Below are positions 56,990 through 64,000 of a stretch of 64,000 nt of DNA, one piece after another (within the stretch, counting starts at the first letter, position 1; the number at the start of each line of letters is the position of its first letter). The stretch comes from Channallabes apus (lineage: Eukaryota > Chordata > Actinopteri > Siluriformes > Clariidae), in assembly GCA_030522415.1 (NCBI GenBank), contig CM060131.1, positions 10,435,203-10,499,202 of the forward strand. Direction: 5' to 3'. A model generated the notes under the pieces. That model saw only the letters and a list, made by a program, of their open reading frames with translations. It was not told the DNA's origin and did no database searches. A program made the translations under genes and the position numbers.

Positions 56990-59730
56990 AGCATGTCCTA
57001 TAGAAATTGTGTCTGTTCCCCGAATAGTGAGAAAAAAAAATTCGTTAAATTCGCTCGAAACAATCTTATAACCATAAAACCAGAAAAAGGCCAAATAAGT
57101 AATCGAAATCTACCTCTAAAGTTTGGACCTCTCAACATCAGATCCCTTGCGCCTAAAGCACTTATTGTTAATGAAATTATCTCAGATTATTGCCTTGACG
57201 CACTCACAGCTCATGAAGCTCTCTGCCTCACCGAAACCTGGCTTAGACCAAATGAATATTTTGGTCTGATTGAGTCTACTCCGTCAGGATATTTCTATAA
57301 GCACGAGCCCCGTCTAATTGGTCGCGGTGGTGGTGTCGCCACTATCTACAATAATATACTCACTGTTACTCAGAAAATAAGGCCCAGGTTTAACTCATTT
57401 GAAGTGCTTATCATTAATGTTGCGCTCAGTGAAATACATAATAAACCCTTGCTATATTTTACTCCACCACCGTGTAAAGACCCCCAGGGCCATATGCCGA
57501 TTTTCTTAAAGAGCTTGGACATCTGCTGTCAGACCTATTGATTAACTCTGACAAAGTGTTGATAGTAGGAGACTTTAATATTCATAGATGATGCTAACGA
57601 CGCTTTAGCACTCGCATTTATGGATTTGCTAAATTCCTTTGGGGTTAAACAACATATAAATGGAGCAACTCACCGCTTTAATCATACGCTAGATTTAATT
57701 ATATCCCATGGTATAGATGTCTCTAATATAGAGATCATACCTCAAAGTGATGATATCACAGATCATCATCTCCTGATATATACTCTACCCGTAGAACAGA
57801 TTAGCTGTCTCTCCCCACGTTATCGATTTGGTAGAAATATGAATCCGACTACTAAAGACAGATTCACAAGTAATCTGCCGGATCTGTCCCAATTTCTTAT
57901 TAGACCCCTAAATGCAGATGATCTAGATGAAGTGACTAACAGCATGGGCACTATTCTTACCAGTACATTAGACACTGTTGCTCCCATCAGATTAAAAAAG
58001 TCAGAAATAAAACACTTGCACCATGGTACAATAGTCATAGCCCTAAAGAGAGCAACCCGTAACCTTGAGCAAAAGTGGAGAAAAACTAAATTAGAAGTTT
58101 TTCGAATTGCGTATAAAGATAGTATGTGCAGCACTAAAAACTAGACAGGCTCTAAAAGCTGCTAGGGCCAAGCATCCGAGACGACTGATAGCAAGAAACC
58201 AAAACAATCCCAGGTTCTTATTTAGTACAGTGGCTCACCTAACAAAACCTATGATACCTGCAGATGCCTGTATCCCATGACAGTTTAGAAGTGAAGACTT
58301 TAGGGACTTTTTCAATGAAAAAAAAAATCGATAGTATCAGGAAGAAAATAACGGAGGTTCAACCTCTAATAGCATCTCATGATCCAGTCCAGTCTAAAGC
58401 TTTACATTTAGATTTTCAGTGCTTTACAAGTATAGGATAGGAAGAGCTTGTAAACTCATCACCTCGGCTAAATCAACAACATGCTTGTTAGAATCAATCC
58501 CAACCAGATTTCTAAAAGAAGTGGTGCATATGGTTGGAGAGCCGCTTCTAAACATTATTAATTCTTCATTAGAACTAGGTCACATACCTAAACCTTTCAA
58601 GCTGGCAGTTATTAAGCCTCTTCTTAAAAAACCTAATTTAGACCTTAATGAAATAACAAATTACAGACCGATTTCAAACCTTCCGTTTATATAAAAAATA
58701 TTAGGAAACGTAGTATCAGCTTAAATATGCATATTCTTGCAGGAAAACAATATCCACTAAATATTTCAGTCAGGTTTCAGGCCCCATCTTAGTACAGAAA
58801 CTGCACTACTTAAAATGGCAAATGACTAGTCTTACTTGATTTTTGGGCTGCATTCGACACTATAGATCATAATATTCTCATAGATCGCTTATAAAATCAC
58901 ATAGGTATTCAGGGAGTGGAATGAAAATGGTTTAGGTCATACCTGTCTGATCTGATCAATGGAGAACTGTCTGGTGTAATGCCAGTGAAATATGGTGTCC
59001 CACAAGGGTCAGTTTTAGGACCTCTGCTGATCTCAATATACAGTACATGCTTCCCTTGGGTAACATAATTAGAAGACATGGGATTAGTTTACATTGTTAT
59101 GCTGATGATACCCAGTTACCAGAAAAGCTTGTTCATGCATTCATGACCTCCAGACTGGACTATTGTAATGCATTACTAGGTGGTTGCCCTGCATCCTCAA
59201 TAAACAAGCTACAGTTAGTCCAAAATGCAGCCGGCAGGGTTCTCACTAGATCAAGAAAATATGATCATATAACCCCAATATTATCATCCCTGCACTGGCT
59301 ACCTCTTCAGTTTAGAATTAATGACCAAATAGTATTACTTATATACAGTACAAGGATTTAAATGGTTTAGCTCCCACATATCTAGCCAGTCTTCTGATAC
59401 ACTACAATCCACCATGATTTTCCTTAAGATTACAAAACTCCGGACTTCTGGTAGTTCCCAGAATTGTAAAATCTACAAAAGGGGGTAGAACGTTTTCATA
59501 TTGAGCTCCACAGCTTTTGAATAGCCTTCCAGACAGTGTCCGGAGCTCAGACACATTTTCCCAGTTTAAAAGTAATCTACAATCTCAAAAGACAATCTCA
59601 TTATTATCTATACACTTTTTTCTCACACATACACACTTTCATAAATTTTATTTTCAACTTAAACTGCATTGAGACAATGACTATTGTTAAAAGTGCTATA
59701 TAAATAAAATTGAATTGAATTGATTGAATT
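56990..59730 (+). mobile_element. L2-clade LINE, truncated and decayed
   Basis: Endonuclease region from about 57120 (FGPLNIRSLAPKA, then LTETWLRPNEYF, then GRGGGVATIYNN), with GDFNIH near 57570 and a second EN block NHTLDLIISHGIDVSNIEI (57678-57735). Reverse transcriptase shows NYRPISNLPF (about 58660) and YADDTQL (59098-59118). The 3' end has tgctatataaataaaattga followed by attgaattg units, the usual L2 tail. Many stops and frameshifts; the part after YADDTQL is deleted and joined directly to a C-terminal block (SRLDYCNALLGG, SSLHWLPLQFRI). Confidence 0.85.
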
Positions 59731-59800
59731 GGGAGACCATCAACTGTGACAAATGATGGCACAAATGCATCCCTTATGATGGAGACTATATTGAGTAATG
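59731..59800 (+). mobile_element. Mariner-like N-terminal remnant
   Basis: Encodes GRPSTVTNDGTNASLMMETI, which matches the remnant at 38530-38630 (TLGRP, NDGAKASLVMETI). It directly follows the LINE tail. Confidence 0.5.
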
Positions 59801-59831
59801 CCGTTGTATCGAGGCAAAGTTTTCCTATCAG

Positions 59832-59836
<5 letters not shown>

Positions 59837-59906
<70 letters not shown>
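59837..59906. repeat. (AC)n microsatellite, 70 bp
   Basis: Pure AC repeat ending 4 bp before the left inverted repeat of the following Tc1 element. Confidence 0.95.
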
Positions 59907-59910
<4 letters not shown>

Positions 59911-59914
<4 letters not shown>

Positions 59915-61277
59915 GTGAAACTCAAATAATTTTAATGTTGTTTTTATTTAAAACATTGAAACTAATATATGAAACTAATATATGAGATTGACTCATTACT
60001 TCCAAAGTAACTTGCAAGATAGTTCAAGCTGTGAAAGTTAAAGGTTTCTGGACCTTTAAATGGTCTCTTAGTCTGGTTCAGTAGGAAGCACAATCATGGG
60101 AAAGACTGCTGACCTGACAGTTGTGCAGAAACCCATCATTGACATCCTCAAAAGAAAGCCTGGAAAGCCTCAAAAGGTAATTGCAAAAGAAGTTGGATGT
60201 TCCCAAAGTATCAAAGCACATTAAAAGAAAGTTATGTGGAAGGGAAAAGTGTTTAAGAAAAAGGTGTACACGCAGCAGGGATGACCGCAGCCTGGAGAGG
60301 ATTGTCAGGAAAAGGCCATTCAGAAGTGTTGGCTACTTTCACAAGGAGTGGATCAAGGCTGGAGTCAATGCATCAAGAGCCACCACACACAGATGGATCC
60401 TGGACATGGACTTCAAATGTCGTATTCCTCTTGCCAAGCCGCTCCTGAACAACAAACAACATCAGAAGCATTTTACCTGGAAAAAAAAAGAACAAGATGC
60501 TTGAAGTCCAGTGTGAAGTTTCCACATTTAGGGCTCCATGTCATCTGCTGGTGTTCATTTGCTGGTGTTGGTCCACTATGCTTCATAATCCCAGGGTGAA
60601 CACAGCCGTCTACCAGGAGATTTTGGACTTCATGCTTCCTTCCTCAGACGAGCTTTATGGGGATGCTGACTTCATTTTCCAGCAGGACTTGGGACCTGCC
60701 CACACTGCCAAAAGCACCAAAACCTAGTTCAATGACCATGGGATTACTGTGCTTGATTGGCCAGTAAACTTGCCTGACCTGAACCCCATAGAGAATCTAT
60801 GGGGCATTGCCAAGAGAAAGAGGAGAGACATGAGACCGAACAGTGCAGAAGAGCTGAAGGCCACTATAGAAGAATCCTGGTCTACCATAACACCTCAGCA
60901 GTGCCACAGGCTGATAGCTTTCATGCCACGCCACATTGAGGCAGTAATTGCTGCAAAAGGGGCCCAAACCAAGTACTGAGTACATATACAGTACATACTT
61001 CTACTTTTCAGAGGTCCAATATGTTCTATGTACTGTACTGTACAATCCTTGTTTTATTGACTACATGTAATATTCAAATTTTCTGAGGTTGGGGATTTGG
61101 GTTTTCATTAACTGTATGCCATAATCATCTGAACTATGACAAATCACAGTTCGAACTATCTTGCTCTCCATGTAATGAGTCTATCTCATACTGTATATTA
61201 GTTTCACCTTTTAAGTTGCATTACTGAAATAAATGAACTTTTGCATGATATTCAAATTTTTTAGAGTTTCACCTGTT
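59911..61277 (+). mobile_element. Tc1-like transposon with internal transposase deletion
   Basis: The ends acaggtgaaactc (59911-59923) and gagtttcacctgt (61264-61276) are inverted repeats, with a further internal copy of gaaactaatata near both ends. The transposase frame starts at ATG 60096 (MGKTADLTVVQKPI). HTH region to about 60310; the C-terminal half has FIFQQDLGPAHTAKSTKT with the second catalytic Asp (60690-60724) and LPDLNPIENLWGIAKRK with the catalytic Glu (60772-60823). About 40 codons around the first catalytic Asp (the usual SDESKF block) are missing near 60490-60510, and there are frameshifts and stops. Confidence 0.85.
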
Positions 61278-61643
61278 ACTCGAATAATAAATTAGTTTCA
61301 GCTGTTGATATGACTGAGCGAAAAATTTTTAACTGGGTCACAAAGGCAAAGAAGTAGCACAAATCTACACAAGTTATGTTTTATGTTGTTAAGTTCTATG
61401 GTTGTTTTCGGTTGCTTCTATGACCAAGAAATAATAATAATATGATCATTTTGTGAGTTCTACATTTTTGCAACTTCATTCCCAAATTCTGTTAGTGGTA
61501 AAATTTACCCTTATAAAAGCAATGATAACTTTTGTTCTACCTGACTTATCCGAAAAACCAAATACAGTCTGAAGTCTTAACAAACACTGGCAAGGCTTCT
61601 ACCTGTATTTGAGCATTTTTTAAATTTCCCTCGTCATTGACCT

Positions 61644-62015
61644 ATGTATGCAGAGTTTCTGGCATGTATCTGTTCCGCTTGCGTTTTACGGGTTAAAGGA
61701 GATCTGAGCCAGATCAAAGTTTGCAAAGATGCATTGGCAGGTTTTCAGGCAAACAATCTGAACAAAATCTATTCTGTTTCTGCAAACATAGGCTATGGAA
61801 AACAAATCAAAAAGATAAGAAAAGATTTATACAAGGTAGAGAAGCATTTCTGTTCTATGATATATTACATAGATTGGGCAAGGGAAAGGGGGGATATTGA
61901 GTTGATAGTGTCAGTAGCAGATGATGAAAAAAGGTATTTCAAGTACTGCAAATCAGTAGTATGTGAACACCAGAGTGACCTCGTTTCCTACATACAGATT
62001 GAGAAAAAAAGTTAA
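61644..62015 (+). CDS. Unrecognised ORF, 123 codons
   Basis: An uninterrupted frame starting MYAEFLACICSACVLRVKG and ending DLVSYIQIEKKS. It has a weakly hydrophobic, Cys-rich N-terminus, several later Cys and mixed-charge helix-like text (GYGKQIKKIRKDLYKVEKHF). An acceptor-like tgacctatgtatgcag|ag lies just around the start, so it could be part of a spliced exon instead. I recognise no family. It could be chance; no promoter, poly(A) signal or partner exon was identified. Confidence 0.2.
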   Translation: MYAEFLACICSACVLRVKGDLSQIKVCKDALAGFQANNLNKIYSVSANIGYGKQIKKIRKDLYKVEKHFCSMIYYIDWARERGDIELIVSVADDEKRYFKYCKSVVCEHQSDLVSYIQIEKKS

Positions 62016-63354
62016 ATACTATAATCTCCCTTTGTTAACCCTTGCCCCACAATACTGTATATCCACAACCAGCTCACAGTGTAACTAATGTGTCGATTTA
62101 GCTACAGGCTCCAGTCTTTATTTCAATTACAAAGAAAATTACTGCAATGCACTTATAATAATTATATTTCGCTTACAGCCCACTAGTCTATCTGGGTTGA
62201 GAAAGTAGACATTTCTGTCCCCCAAGATCTCTTCACAACTTATTTCCTTTGGTGTGGTATTGAATTGGTCTAATTATATCTTGACAAGAGCTGAAGGAGA
62301 CAATCGATCGCATAAGCAACAGCATTTTAAAGCCGATAGAGTTGGTGGAAGAAGTAAATTGTTGTATAAGACTAATCAAAGATAGAGTGAGGAAAATTTG
62401 TGGGATCAATATGATACTTAATAGAATGAGAAAGAAAGAGAGATAGAGTGAGTGAGTGAGAGATAGATAGATACATACAGTAGAGAGAGATCAAAAGGTT
62501 TTAAATAGTCAGTGGACTTATTACAGCATAATTTGTTTATTAAAGAAGCAAGAGAGCACTTTTGCTTTTTAACCGAATGAGAAAGCTGCACCTGGGCCCT
62601 ACACCGATAAAGGTAATTGTTCACTGAATTCTAACTCATGTTTAAAAATTGACCATTTAAAGACTACTGTACCATAAATCTTTCTAGGCAACGAACTTTT
62701 CCACTATTCATTAGGCTAAGCATGTGCAGTAGAGCACAGCCACCCTGCCTCAGCAGACTCTGTACATTCTGAAAGTGATAGCGCTGGTAAATTAAAGCAG
62801 CTTATAATGCAAATTAAAATCATTAGCAAGTTATTTCTCACTCCGGAGATCATTGAACGATTAAACTCTTTCAGCGGTTGAATTTATATGCGACGAAATG
62901 AAATTATACAGCTATAAAATATATAAAGGAACATTTTAAATTAGTGCTAGTAATTCAAGCCTTTGGCATAAGTCTAGTTAGTTGAATAGTTGAGGTGTGC
63001 AATTAGCTAGGGAATAAAGAAGTCTTTTTACTATCTAATAAGAACACATTCAGCATGGTAAGTGTTCAAAGAAATCAACTGGAAAAGCAAATCTTTTGTT
63101 TCAATCCTGGATTTGGTAATAGCATAAAAATTTAATAGCTGCAAGAGGAATCTCAAAATGTTGAGGCAGTGGGGCACAATAGTGAAATGGTTTGGGTTCC
63201 ACTCCTGTCAGAATCTGAAGCTACGGTAGGTGTTGGCCCACCCATACTGGACATTTGAAGATTGCATAAGTGTAGATTTATCCTAATAAACCTGTGATCA
63301 GGCTGCTTTAATTAAATAAAATAACATGCTCAACTCCCAGGATTCATTGGTGTC
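62016..63354. other. Intergenic, no gene recognised
   Basis: AT-rich sequence with a GAGA/GATA simple-repeat patch at 62426-62490. No coding exon was seen. Confidence 0.5.
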
Positions 63355-64000
63355 CAGAGATGGAAGGTAACTACGTTTACTTACTTGTAACTATATTTAC
63401 ATGGTACTGTTCTTTTTTTTTCTTCTTTTTTTCTCTCCAATTTAGTCGTGGTCAATTCCTCCCGTCGCTATGGGGGCACATTAAGGCTACCACTACCACT
63501 CAGTTGGGAGGGTGAAGACTATCATGTGTTTCCTCCGAACCGCGTGACGTCAGCCGACCTTTTCGAACTGCTTGCTCACACACCATTAGGCACCATTAGA
63601 GTAACACACTCGAAGGAAAGCGCTAGCCGCTCCTTCCACGTGCCCGAGCTCACAGATGCCCCTGATTGGCTGTTGAGCCGTGATTAATGTGGGAGCGCAA
63701 GTATCTCTCATCCCTCCCCCCTGAGAGAGCTCGGCCAATCAGCTCTCTCTATGCCTCCGGCTGTGAGAGGAAAACAGCTTCGAACCAGCGATCTCCAGAT
63801 GATAGGGCAAGCGCTTTACCACTGCGCCACTCGGAGGCACATGGTACTGTTCTTAAAGGTTTCACATACTGTATCTGTACGTTACTTGTGTAGTTTGGTG
63901 GATACTTTGTACTTTTACTCCACTACATCCAGCAACAAATATTTTTACTTTCTTCTTCACTACATTTGTGTAATGGTGTTGCATTACATAACCATAGCGA
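63355..64000. mobile_element. hAT-MITE-like repeat interrupted by a SINE, runs off the window
   Basis: Starts cagagatggaaggtaactac (63355) and continues after the SINE with tactttgtacttttactccactac, the type of sequence seen in fish hAT MITEs. Its other end lies beyond 64000. Confidence 0.55.
63415..63838 (-). mobile_element. tRNA-derived SINE with 16-bp target duplications
   Basis: Flanked by perfect 16-bp copies of acatggtactgttctt (63399-63414 and 63839-63854). On the minus strand the head reads GCCTCCGAGTGGCGCAGTGG (box A) with TAAAGCGC following, and box B CTGGTTCGAAGC lies about 40 nt on. The tail is an A-rich stretch (T-rich on the plus strand, 63415-63437). Length 424 bp. The intact duplications suggest a fairly recent insertion. 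Confidence 0.85.

Overview
The window is vertebrate nuclear DNA, most likely from a ray-finned fish and possibly an otophysan such as a catfish. It has intron-rich genes with vertebrate splice signals, long (CA)n microsatellites, and many Tc1/mariner, hAT and L2-type repeats of kinds common in teleosts. No bacterial, phage or CRISPR features were seen. Everything comes from reading the sequence; no search was run. Three protein-coding genes, all on the minus strand, could be rebuilt exon by exon with every splice phase consistent. (1) znf296 (5691-14370): 3 coding exons, 641 codons, a BCL11-type zinc-finger transcription factor. (2) clasrp (16147-28749): 20 coding exons, 637 codons, an SR-related splicing protein. 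(3) siae (36594-49467): 10 coding exons, 504 codons, lysosomal/secreted sialate O-acetylesterase. CLASRP and ZNF296 are also neighbours in mammals; siae next to them is not the mammalian arrangement as I know it. Layout: 1-5690 is distal flank and probable znf296 3' UTR, with an imperfect hairpin repeat and a dead mariner element. 5691-14640 is znf296 and its promoter. 14641-16146 is a short spacer and the clasrp 3' UTR. 16147-28749 is clasrp, whose larger introns hold several Tc1 relics and a MITE. 28750-36593 is the clasrp-siae intergenic region, with back-to-back Tc1 relics and a 1.5-kb Tc1 element with both ends. 36594-49467 is siae; its introns carry a mariner relic with an element nested in it, hAT and other MITEs, and an L2-like tail. 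49468-64000 has no recognised gene. It holds the siae promoter, an L2 LINE carcass, a Tc1 element lacking its first catalytic Asp, a hAT element nested in another hAT (both with perfect 8-bp target duplications), a tRNA-type SINE with 16-bp duplications, and one orphan ORF. The most interesting points concern splicing and regulation. clasrp intron 11 has two donors 4 nt apart, and the stronger-looking one gives a stop 30 codons into the next exon, as in unproductive splicing of other splicing regulators. Two 3' splice sites (siae exon 9, clasrp exon 3) have a microsatellite where the polypyrimidine tract should be. A TCACGTGA palindrome about 50 bp upstream of the siae start codon resembles the TFEB/MITF lysosomal (CLEAR) motif. 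I found no wholly undescribed system; the rest is an ordinary, repeat-rich fish locus.
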